From contig DAOUSD010000135.1 of NCBI GenBank assembly GCA_030627405.1, forward strand, positions 1 to 5,851: a stretch of 5,851 nucleotides of DNA. The letters run 5' to 3'. Positions within the stretch are counted from its first letter, which is position 1; the number at the start of each line of letters is the position of its first letter. The position numbers were made by a program, and so were the translations under genes. Of this stretch, positions 1 to 5,808 are shown one piece after another. The notes beneath the pieces are model-generated. The model saw nothing but the letters and a program-made list of their open reading frames with translations. It made no database searches and had not been told where the DNA came from. The DNA is from Deltaproteobacteria bacterium (GTDB lineage: Bacteria; Desulfobacterota; Desulfobacteria; Desulfobacterales; ETH-SRB1).

Positions 1-1
1 T

Positions 2-130
2 GAACGAAAACTGCTGATTTTTCCAATTTCTGTGTCAGGCTTAAATGTTAATCCTCGAAATAATCAATATATCCCAGTGGTTAAAATTTGCGCTTTCCTT
101 GAACTTGAAAAAATTTTCTAGTTTTCGTTC
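2..130. repeat. Inverted-repeat-bounded spacer, possibly a small non-autonomous element
   Basis: GAACGAAAACT at 2-12 is the exact reverse complement of AGTTTTCGTTC at 120-130, an 11-bp inverted repeat separated by 107 bp. The enclosed DNA is A+T-rich and shows no convincing reading frame. The left arm lies at the window edge, so the repeat may be longer: the bases right of the other arm (GGGCACTAAC, 131-140) cannot be compared with what lies before position 1. The layout fits a MITE-like or palindromic intergenic repeat, but with one copy in view this is inference. Confidence 0.35.
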
Positions 131-223
131 GGGCACTAACTAACTCTTTGTCCTTTATCCTTTAATATGCTATTTTTAAAATTAAAGAAAAAATGCAACC
201 TTTTTCTAAGAAAGCCCCTTTTT

Positions 224-1093
224 ATGGTTATAATATTTGAGCATCTCTCAGCAGATCAGGCCGATACATACCGGCTGGTACTCTCCTCATCCGGCATTTC
301 ACACCACTCGAAAAAAGGAAAGCACGGGTGGGATATATTGGTGAATGATACGGAGCACGAAAAGGCCATAAACACGATCGAACAATACCTTAAAGAGAAC
401 CGGGATTTCCATGTAACAGATGAATCATTTTGTCATGAATATCACAAAACATTCACGGGACTGTGGGTATCTGCTATATTGCTGGCATCCCATGTGGCCA
501 TCACAACAGGCAATGATGGTGAGGTCATCGCCAGGATGTATGGGTCATCGGCCCTTCACATTTTGCGCGGAGAATTATACAGAAGCGTGACCTCCCTGAT
601 GATTCATGCAAACGCCGTGCACCTTGCGGGCAACATGCTCGGCATTGCTATATTTGGTACCGCTGTCTGCACCATCACGGGTCGGGGTGTCGGCTGGTTT
701 ATGATCCTTGCCACCGGCGTATTAGGCAATCTGATGAATGCTGTCTTGTACAAGACAGGTCATCTTTCGATTGGGGCCTCGACCGCTGTCTTTGGAGCAG
801 TCGGCATCCTGGCCGCGCACCAGTTTTTCAAGAAGTTCAGGCTGCCTGACCGGCGAATGAAGGCATGGCTTCCCCTCGGTGCGGGGCTGGCCCTCCTTGG
901 TATTCTTGGTTCAGGAGGAGAGCATACTGATTTGACGGCTCACTTCTTTGGCTTTATGGCAGGGCTTATTCTGGGGGCTTTTTACGGTGTTGTTGTGAAG
1001 CGGCCGGCAGCAATGGCATATCAGATATGTTTCCTTCTTATAGCCTTAAATGTCCTTGTCATGTCGTGGATCAGAGGTTTGGGCCATGGATAA
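224..1093 (+). CDS. Rhomboid-family intramembrane serine protease with N-terminal cytosolic domain
   Basis: This protein should cleave transmembrane segments of client proteins within the inner membrane. With the start at 224 it has 289 residues. Residues 1 to about 75 form a soluble domain, and about seven hydrophobic segments follow (roughly 78-95, 131-149, 156-177, 184-201, 213-230, 238-257, 263-283). The rhomboid signature is complete. H128, H133 and N137 lie in HANAVHLAGN, the catalytic serine S186 is in GASTAVFG, and the partner histidine H240 is in AHFFGFMAG; spacing matches E. coli GlpG. The same frame has an earlier ATG at 167, but its 19 extra residues are Lys/Leu/Phe-rich and have no Shine-Dalgarno sequence. 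The 224 start has only a weak purine run (AAGAAAG, 208-214), so the start is uncertain. Third positions look richer in G+C than in the ilv genes. The substrate is unknown, and there is no evident link to the ilv operon. Confidence 0.88.
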   Translation: MVIIFEHLSADQADTYRLVLSSSGISHHSKKGKHGWDILVNDTEHEKAINTIEQYLKENRDFHVTDESFCHEYHKTFTGLWVSAILLASHVAITTGNDGEVIARMYGSSALHILRGELYRSVTSLMIHANAVHLAGNMLGIAIFGTAVCTITGRGVGWFMILATGVLGNLMNAVLYKTGHLSIGASTAVFGAVGILAAHQFFKKFRLPDRRMKAWLPLGAGLALLGILGSGGEHTDLTAHFFGFMAGLILGAFYGVVVKRPAAMAYQICFLLIALNVLVMSWIRGLGHG

Positions 1094-1106
1094 ACCCGGC
1101 CATGGC
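1083..1106. repeat. Small hairpin over the rhomboid stop codon
   Basis: GCCATGG (1083-1089) and CCATGGC (1100-1106) form a 7-bp G+C-rich stem with a 10-nt loop that includes the rhomboid TAA stop (1091-1093). No T-run follows, so it is not a convincing intrinsic terminator. It could be a weak mRNA 3' structure or a chance palindrome. Confidence 0.3.
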
Positions 1107-1123
1107 ACCAAAGCCCCACCAAT

Positions 1124-1273
1124 GAGGGTTTAAGTCCCAATGCACCCCACATCAGAGAACTGAAGAAACATAACCTCCACTATATTCTTGGTGTCAAGCC
1201 CGGAGATCATAAGTTCCTCTTTAATTTTGTAGAAGATGCTGCTAAGGAACGTGGACGAAATAACTTATCATAA
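1124..1273 (+). pseudogene. Transposase fragment (DDE-type, IS4-like or related), start-less remnant
   Basis: A reading frame in phase with the preceding rhomboid gene, but after its stop, encodes 49 residues before TAA at 1271-1273. It includes LSPNAPHIRELKKHN followed by HYILGVKPGDHKFLF. That block (NAPHI...LKK, then ILGVKPGDHKFLF) resembles from memory a conserved internal segment of DDE transposases in IS4-like or ISNCY-type elements, which are normally several hundred residues long. Neither the N-terminal part nor the rest of the catalytic domain is present, and no start codon or ribosome binding site serves the fragment. I read it as the relic of an insertion sequence. The exact IS family cannot be fixed from this piece, and clear terminal repeats are not visible around it. 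Confidence 0.6.
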
Positions 1274-1583
1274 CACATGGATAACTGATTTCACCTTGAC
1301 CAAAGAAAATGCTTACATACTTATGCGTGTATGAGCTATATATTTACAAAAAGCGATTTCCAATAGACCTTATTGCGCACTTTTGAGAGTAAATTGTTGC
1401 CTTGTTTTGCAAGTTCACAATTTTCGAACCTCCAAAAACTATAATTGGAGCAATGTTGATATCGGAGTAAATCAACAGAGTCATATATCGTTCAGTTTTT
1501 CTGCTCGGATCGTTGATAGGATATTGATCAATATTACCAATGGAACATATTTTTGAAAATCGCTCAACTTGGTTACAAAATGC
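1274..1583. other. Intergenic stretch without a recognisable gene
   Basis: I find no supported gene on either strand in this A+T-rich region. It holds small inverted repeats: CATAC/GTATG near 1316-1333, a 7-bp stem TGTTGAT/ATCAACA at 1454-1460/1471-1477, and the 14-bp palindrome at 1521-1534. A minus-strand frame from ATG at 1484-1482 to a stop at 1346-1344 (46 codons) has no ribosome binding site and no recognisable product. The region may be decayed DNA between the transposase relic and the ilv promoter. Confidence 0.6.
1521..1534. repeat. Perfect 14-bp palindrome, possible operator
   Basis: ATATTGATCAATAT is its own reverse complement. It lies about 50 bp upstream of the TTGACA hexamer that may serve the ilv leader. 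TTGAT or its complement recurs nearby (1456, 1471, 1513). Position and symmetry would suit a dimeric regulator, but A+T-rich palindromes of this size also arise by chance, and I recognise no known consensus. Confidence 0.3.
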
Positions 1584-1612
1584 TTGACATTCTTAATTTA
1601 GATTGTTACGTG
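1584..1612 (+). promoter_or_regulatory. Candidate sigma-70 promoter for the ilv leader and operon
   Basis: A perfect -35 hexamer TTGACA lies at 1584-1589. With a 17-bp spacer the -10 would be TACGTG at 1607-1612, a poor match to TATAAT. Start of transcription would then be near 1619-1622, just upstream of the leader ribosome binding site. An alternative is TTGGTT (1569-1574) with CTTAAT (1592-1597), also 17 bp apart. The -35 element and the position before the leader support a promoter here; the -10 is not certain. Confidence 0.4.
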
Positions 1613-1642
1613 TCGAGCTTAATTTAAATTCAGGTAGTTAAC

Positions 1643-1732
1643 ATGATAAAAAAAGCAACTGAACTAATCGTTATTGGTCTAATTATTATCCTCGTTGTAG
1701 GTGTATTATCCTGCCACGAGGAAATGGGCTGA
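1643..1732 (+). CDS. ilv operon leader peptide (attenuation peptide)
   Basis: This 29-codon frame starts with ATG at 1643, preceded by AGGT at 1632-1635 with 7 nt between, and ends with TGA at 1730-1732. Fourteen of 29 residues are Ile (6), Val (4) or Leu (4), and 13 of the 15 residues at positions 8-22 are one of these three. They include the runs LIVI, LIIILVV and VL; only two glycines interrupt. Those are the end products of the pathway encoded directly downstream. The peptide probably has no function of its own: its translation senses charged tRNA-Ile, -Val and -Leu. The stop codon sits inside the antiterminator arm at 1726-1736, so a ribosome that finishes the peptide would mask it. The hydrophobic core followed by VLSC also resembles a tiny lipoprotein signal peptide, but the linked alternative hairpins make the leader reading much more likely. 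It is too short for routine gene calling. Confidence 0.85.
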   Translation: MIKKATELIVIGLIIILVVGVLSCHEEMG

Positions 1733-1804
1733 TAACTATTTAATTAAATTAACCAATCCTAAAAAATCCGTTATCAGCCCCAAAAGCTAATAACGGATTT
1801 TTTA
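1670..1804 (+). promoter_or_regulatory. Transcription attenuator with alternative RNA hairpins upstream of ilvD
   Basis: Four segments can pair in mutually exclusive ways. Segments 1:2 join 1670-1681 with 1725-1736, 12 contiguous pairs including four G-U. Segments 2:3 join GGGCTGATAAC (1726-1736) with GTTATCAGCCC (1770-1780), 11 perfect Watson-Crick pairs. Segments 3:4 form the terminator stem, 1760-1774 with 1790-1804. Segment 1 covers leader codons 10-13 (Val, Ile, Gly, Leu) and segment 2 covers the leader stop. Expected behaviour by analogy with enterobacterial ilv and trp attenuators: a ribosome stalled in the Ile/Val/Leu run covers segment 1, so 2:3 forms and RNA polymerase continues. 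A ribosome reaching the stop covers segment 2 and lets the terminator form. Without translation, 1:2 leaves the terminator free. The pairing is seen in the sequence; the regulation is inferred. Confidence 0.85.
1760..1804 (+). terminator. Intrinsic terminator of the ilv attenuator
   Basis: The arm at 1760-1774 (TAAAAAATCCGTTAT) pairs perfectly over 15 bp with 1790-1804. After one C-A mismatch, AGC/GCT (1776-1778 / 1786-1788) adds 3 bp, closing a 7-nt loop. The 3' arm ends in a run of six T (1798-1803), as expected for Rho-independent termination. It lies between the leader stop and the ilvD ribosome binding site (GGAG, 1809-1812), so it controls entry into ilvD. Confidence 0.88.
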
Positions 1805-1820
1805 TTATGGAGATTCTCAA

Positions 1821-3491
1821 ATGAAAAGTGATAATGTAAAAAAAGGTATTGAAAGAGCCCCACACCGCAGTCTATTTAAGGCAATGGGCTATACGGATTC
1901 TGAAATTAAAAGGCCCCTCATAGGTATTGCCAACTCGGCAAACAGTATCATCCCCGGCCATATATATCTTGATAAAATTGTTGAAGCCGTAAAGGCTGGA
2001 GTTTACATGGCAGGAGGCACTCCGATTGAATTCGGGACCATTGGTGTTTGCGACGGCATTGCCATGAATCATACAGGCATGAAATATTCCCTCGGCAGCA
2101 GAGAACTGATTGCCGACTCCATAGAGGTTATGGCTGTTGCTCATGCATTTGATGCAATGATAATGGTTACAAACTGTGACAAAATTGTTCCAGGGATGCT
2201 TATGGCTGCAGCACGTCTGGACATCCCCACCATTGTAATAAGCGGAGGGCCAATGCTTGCTGGAGAGCGTCCTGAAAAAGCCGGCTCTGAAAAAATAGAT
2301 CTTGTCACTGTCTTTGAAGCTGTTGGTGCGGTGCTTTCGGGAAAAATGACTGAAAAAGAGCTGTCTGCAATTGAGGATGCCGCCTGCCCTACTTGCGGAT
2401 CCTGTGCGGGTATGTTTACTGCCAACTCTATGAACTGCCTGACAGAAGCTATAGGAATGGGTCTGCCCGGCAATGGAACAATACCTGCGGTTATGGCCGC
2501 AAGAATCCGTCTTGCCAAGGAAGCCGGGATGCAGATCATGAGCCTTCTTGAAAAAAATATTACACCAAAAAAAATAATGACTAAAAAAGCCTTTAAAAAT
2601 GCGCTCACCATTGATATGGCATTGGGCTGCTCTACCAATACCGTACTGCATCTTACAGCCTTAGCAAAAGAAGCTGGAGTAGATATAGATCTCAACCTGA
2701 TTAACGAAATAAGCAAGGTTACACCTCATCTCTGTTCCTTAAGTCCTGGCGGAAAAGACCACCTGGAAGACTTAAACCGTGCCGGTGGAATAGGTGCGGT
2801 TATAAAGGAATTATCCGGAGCCGGGCTTATTAATGATGAATGTATTACAGTAACAGGCAAAACAGTTGGCGAAAACACCAGGGATAAAATGATACTGGAT
2901 AATAATGTAATTCGTTCAATCAACAATCCCTATCACTCCCAGGGCGGACTTGCTGTAATGTTCGGCAACCTTGCCCCGGATGGATGTGTTATAAAACAAT
3001 CAGCGGTTCTTGATGAAATGTTATGCCATGAAGGCCCTGCCAGAGTATTTGATTCAGAAGAAGATGCCGGTAAAGCAATAATGGAGAACAAAATAAAAAA
3101 AGGAGATGTTATTGTAATCCGCTATGAGGGACCAATGGGCGGTCCTGGTATGCGCGAAATGTTGACTCCGACTTCGGCAATTGCAGGTATGAAACTGGAT
3201 GCTTATGTCGCACTTCTTACAGACGGCCGTTTTTCCGGGGGCACAAGGGGTGCCGCAATAGGACATATTTCTCCTGAAGCTATGCAGGGCGGGCCTATTG
3301 CAATTATACAGGAAGGTGATCTGATTTCTATAGATATTCCCGGAAAAAATATAACGCTCAAAGTATCTGAAGAAGAGATACAAAATAGATTATCGAAGTG
3401 GTCTCGCCCGAAGCCAAAGATAACCCATGGCTATATGGCCAGATACGCGCGCATGGTTTCATCTGCCAGCGATGGAGCAGTTTTCAAGTAA
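1821..3491 (+). CDS. ilvD: Dihydroxyacid dehydratase
   Basis: This iron-sulfur enzyme dehydrates 2,3-dihydroxyisovalerate and 2,3-dihydroxy-3-methylvalerate to the 2-keto acid precursors of valine (and leucine) and isoleucine. The 556 residues are full length for the IlvD/Edd family. Both family signatures are present: NCDKIVPGMLMAA (residues 118-130), with cluster cysteine C119 and K121, and ALLTDGRFSGGT (464-475). The cysteine-rich stretch ACPTCGSCAGMFTANSMNC (188-206) supplies further cluster ligands. At residues 45-47 the protein has PGH where plant-type [2Fe-2S] dehydratases have a cysteine (PCN-like). It therefore belongs to the E. coli/archaeal-like PGH group; the cluster type is inferred. 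The N-terminus (SDNVKKGIERAPHR) resembles archaeal and anaerobe IlvD. The start follows GGAG (1809-1812) by 8 nt, directly after the attenuator terminator. ilvB begins 45 nt downstream. Confidence 0.97.
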   Translation: MKSDNVKKGIERAPHRSLFKAMGYTDSEIKRPLIGIANSANSIIPGHIYLDKIVEAVKAGVYMAGGTPIEFGTIGVCDGIAMNHTGMKYSLGSRELIADSIEVMAVAHAFDAMIMVTNCDKIVPGMLMAAARLDIPTIVISGGPMLAGERPEKAGSEKIDLVTVFEAVGAVLSGKMTEKELSAIEDAACPTCGSCAGMFTANSMNCLTEAIGMGLPGNGTIPAVMAARIRLAKEAGMQIMSLLEKNITPKKIMTKKAFKNALTIDMALGCSTNTVLHLTALAKEAGVDIDLNLINEISKVTPHLCSLSPGGKDHLEDLNRAGGIGAVIKELSGAGLINDECITVTGKTVGENTRDKMILDNNVIRSINNPYHSQGGLAVMFGNLAPDGCVIKQSAVLDEMLCHEGPARVFDSEEDAGKAIMENKIKKGDVIVIRYEGPMGGPGMREMLTPTSAIAGMKLDAYVALLTDGRFSGGTRGAAIGHISPEAMQGGPIAIIQEGDLISIDIPGKNITLKVSEEEIQNRLSKWSRPKPKITHGYMARYARMVSSASDGAVFK

Positions 3492-3536
3492 AAAGCTCGT
3501 AATCCATAACCCGCAAATTGAAAGGAAATTTTTATC

Positions 3537-5222
3537 ATGCAACTTACAGGTGCACAAATCCTTATGGAAGTACTAAAGGAAGAAGGCGTAAAAACTATTT
3601 TTGGATTTCCGGGTGGCGCTGTCATAGATATCTATGATGAACTTGCCAAGACCGATATACATCATGTCCTTGTGCGCCATGAACAGGGTGCGGTACATGC
3701 TGCTGACGGTTATGCAAGAGCCAGCGGCGGAGTGGGAGTCGTTCTTGTTACTTCCGGTCCCGGAGCAACCAATACAGTTACAGGAATAGCGTCCGCCTAT
3801 ATGGATTCAATTCCAATTGTTATATTTACCGGCCAGGTCCCCACCCAGCTTATTGGAAACGATGCTTTTCAGGAAGTGGATATTGTTGGGATAACAAGAC
3901 CATGCACAAAACACAATTACCTTGTTAAAAATACTAAAGATCTGGCAAGGGTTGTAAAAGAAGCTTTTTATATTGCTCAGTCAGGACGTCCCGGACCTGT
4001 TCTGATAGATATTCCCAAGAATGTCGCAGCAACCAAAGTTGATTATACGCCAATAAAAAAGATTCATTTAAAGTCTTACAATCCTACATATAAGCCAAAT
4101 ATCAGGCAGCTTAGCAAAGCAGTAAGTCTTATAAAGAATGCCAAAAGGCCGCTTATTTTTGCCGGAGGCGGAGTTGTTCTTTCAAAAGCTTCAAAAGAGC
4201 TTACAGAATTCGCACAAAAAATCAAAACTCCTTTGACAGCTTCCTTAATGGGATTGGGGGCATTCCCTGGTACAGATCCTCTGTGGCTTGGGATGTTAGG
4301 CATGCATGGTACATACAGGGCAAACATGTCAACAGGAGCTTGTGACCTGATGATAGGTATTGGTGTTCGTTTTGATGATCGTGTTACAGGAAAAACCGAT
4401 GAATTTGCTTCACAGGCAAAAATAATACACATAGATATTGATCCGACATCAATACAAAAAAATGTTCCTGTTACTGTTCCTATTGTCGGGGACTGTAAAA
4501 CAACACTTGGACAACTTAATAAGCTTTTAGACAAGGAAGATCTGGGTGATTTAAACGAAAAAAGAGAAAAATGGCTTGAAGAGATTGATAAGTGGAAAAA
4601 AACAAAACCCCTGGCATATACTCAGGAAAAAGTTATCAAGCCTCAATATGTTGTGGAAAAGCTTTACGAACTAACCGGGGGAAAAGCTATAATAACTACT
4701 GAAGTAGGCCAGAATCAAATGTGGGCCGCCCAGTATTATCATTTTGACAAACCCAATCATTTTATTACTTCCGGTGGTTTGGGTGTAATGGGTTTTGGAC
4801 TTCCTGCAGCAATAGGAGCTCAATTGGCCTGCCCCAAAAAACTTGTAGTTGATATTGCAGGAGATGGCAGTATTCAGATGAATATCCAGGAAATGGCAAC
4901 TGTTGCCCAATGCGGTCTTCCGGTTAAGGTTGTAATCTTGAACAATAATTATCTTGGCATGGTCAGGCAATGGCAGGAGCTTTTTTACGAAAAGCGTTAT
5001 TCACAAACAGGTATGGAACATACTCCGGACTTTGTTAAACTGGCTGAGGCTTATGGAGCAGTAGGATTAAGAGCTACAAGACCGGATGAAGTTGAAAAAG
5101 TACTCAAAAAAGGTCTTTCCACTCCTAAAGCAGTAATCATGGATTTTGTTGTAGAACGGGAAGAATGCGTTTATCCCATGGTTCCTGCAGGTGCGCCAAT
5201 AACAGAAATGCTGCTTGTTTAA
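3537..5222 (+). CDS. ilvB: Acetolactate (acetohydroxyacid) synthase, catalytic large subunit
   Basis: This thiamine-diphosphate enzyme condenses two pyruvates to acetolactate, or pyruvate with 2-ketobutyrate to acetohydroxybutyrate, the first common step of branched-chain synthesis. All three domains of the roughly 560-residue family are present in 561 residues. The N-terminal pyrimidine-binding domain carries the cofactor-activating glutamate E49 in VRHEQGAVHAADGYAR. The central FAD-type domain spans about 190-345. The C-terminal domain has the GDG...NN metal/diphosphate motif (GDGS at 442-445, NNN at 469-471). W479 in VRQWQ is at the position that favours 2-ketobutyrate in anabolic synthases, which with the FAD-type domain and the adjacent ilvN argues against a catabolic AlsS. 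The ATG follows AAGGA (3522-3526) by 10 nt. It lies 45 nt after ilvD and 41 nt before ilvN, with no terminator between. Alternative symbols ilvI or ilvG name the same function. Confidence 0.97.
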   Translation: MQLTGAQILMEVLKEEGVKTIFGFPGGAVIDIYDELAKTDIHHVLVRHEQGAVHAADGYARASGGVGVVLVTSGPGATNTVTGIASAYMDSIPIVIFTGQVPTQLIGNDAFQEVDIVGITRPCTKHNYLVKNTKDLARVVKEAFYIAQSGRPGPVLIDIPKNVAATKVDYTPIKKIHLKSYNPTYKPNIRQLSKAVSLIKNAKRPLIFAGGGVVLSKASKELTEFAQKIKTPLTASLMGLGAFPGTDPLWLGMLGMHGTYRANMSTGACDLMIGIGVRFDDRVTGKTDEFASQAKIIHIDIDPTSIQKNVPVTVPIVGDCKTTLGQLNKLLDKEDLGDLNEKREKWLEEIDKWKKTKPLAYTQEKVIKPQYVVEKLYELTGGKAIITTEVGQNQMWAAQYYHFDKPNHFITSGGLGVMGFGLPAAIGAQLACPKKLVVDIAGDGSIQMNIQEMATVAQCGLPVKVVILNNNYLGMVRQWQELFYEKRYSQTGMEHTPDFVKLAEAYGAVGLRATRPDEVEKVLKKGLSTPKAVIMDFVVEREECVYPMVPAGAPITEMLLV

Positions 5223-5263
5223 CATAAGTTGAACACTATGCTACATAAATAAGGATATTAATC

Positions 5264-5776
5264 ATGATAGAAGAAAAACATGTACTTTCGATTTTGGTTG
5301 AGAACCAGCCCGGCGTACTTTCCAGAATCTCAGGATTATTCGGTGGAAGGGGCTATAATATCGACAGTCTATGCGTTGCCGAAACTACCGAACCTCATGT
5401 ATCAAGGGTTACAATTGTCGCTACGGCGAACAAGGTTGTTCTGGAACAAATTATGAAGCAGCTTCACAAGCTCATAAATGTAATGAAAGTAATCGAACTC
5501 ACAGGCACGGAATTTGTTCAAAGAGAGATGGCTCTTATAAAGGTTAACGCCAAACCCGAACACCGAGCTGAAATACTTAGAATAGTCGATATCTTCAGAG
5601 CTAAAATAATAGATGTCGGACTGGAACATTACACTATTGAAATAACAGGAGATGAAGACAAACTGTCTGCCATATTGAGTCTCCTGAAACCTTTAGGAAT
5701 CAAGGAAATCGCTAAAACGGGAATTATCGCTCTATCCCGCGAGCCAAAAGTTGCAACCTGTGCGGTTAGCCATTAG
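5264..5776 (+). CDS. ilvN: Acetolactate synthase, regulatory small subunit
   Basis: This partner of the large subunit activates it and normally confers feedback inhibition by valine. The 170 residues are typical for an IlvH/IlvN of the long type. An N-terminal ACT domain (about 5-78) begins with SILVENQPGVLSRISGLFGG, and a C-terminal domain (about 85-160) contains IFRAKIIDVG and GIIALSRE. G17, S20 and N32 align with E. coli IlvH G14, S17 and N29, where changes relieve valine inhibition, so a valine-binding site appears intact. AAGGA at 5251-5255 precedes the ATG by 8 nt. The family homology ends near ALSRE. The last residues (AVSH) and the stop codon come from a heptamer repeat array at 5764-5791, which probably extended or replaced the original end. 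The symbol ilvH is also in use. Confidence 0.96.
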   Translation: MIEEKHVLSILVENQPGVLSRISGLFGGRGYNIDSLCVAETTEPHVSRVTIVATANKVVLEQIMKQLHKLINVMKVIELTGTEFVQREMALIKVNAKPEHRAEILRIVDIFRAKIIDVGLEHYTIEITGDEDKLSAILSLLKPLGIKEIAKTGIIALSREPKVATCAVSH

Positions 5777-5791
5777 CGTTTAGCCGTTAGC
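5764..5791. repeat. Four tandem 7-bp repeats (NNTTAGC) at the ilvN 3' end
   Basis: Four consecutive heptamers are GGTTAGC, CATTAGC, GTTTAGC and CGTTAGC. All share TTAGC and differ in the first two bases. The array begins in the last ilvN codons and contains its TAG stop (5774-5776). The repeats are direct, so they do not form a hairpin and are not a terminator. Origin and function are unknown. Confidence 0.65.
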
Positions 5792-5808
5792 ATTGAAAAG
5801 GGATGGAA

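Noticed and set aside
1083..1106. Intrinsic terminator of the rhomboid gene
   Set aside because: The hairpin is only 7 bp with a 10-nt loop and has no following T-run.
1344..1484. 46-codon minus-strand frame, open further upstream to about 83 codons without a start
   Set aside because: No ribosome binding site, no recognisable motif, and A+T-rich non-coding character; a chance frame is more likely.
1643..1732. Small lipoprotein (entericidin-like): hydrophobic core followed by VLSC as a possible lipobox
   Set aside because: Only five residues follow the cysteine, the stop codon lies in an antiterminator arm, and the frame directly precedes a terminator and an ilv gene. A leader peptide explains all of this.
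1610..1820. T-box or metabolite riboswitch before ilvD
   Set aside because: No T-box antiterminator bulge or specifier-loop layout is evident, and the leader peptide with alternative hairpins accounts for the region.
1872..2716. Long open frames on the minus strand (259 and 191 codons) opposite ilvD
   Set aside because: They are shadows of the ilvD coding frame, with atypical composition and no family resemblance, and ilvD is clearly the real gene.
5764..5791. CRISPR-like or terminator structure after ilvN
   Set aside because: The units are 7 bp direct repeats without spacers and cannot fold into a hairpin.
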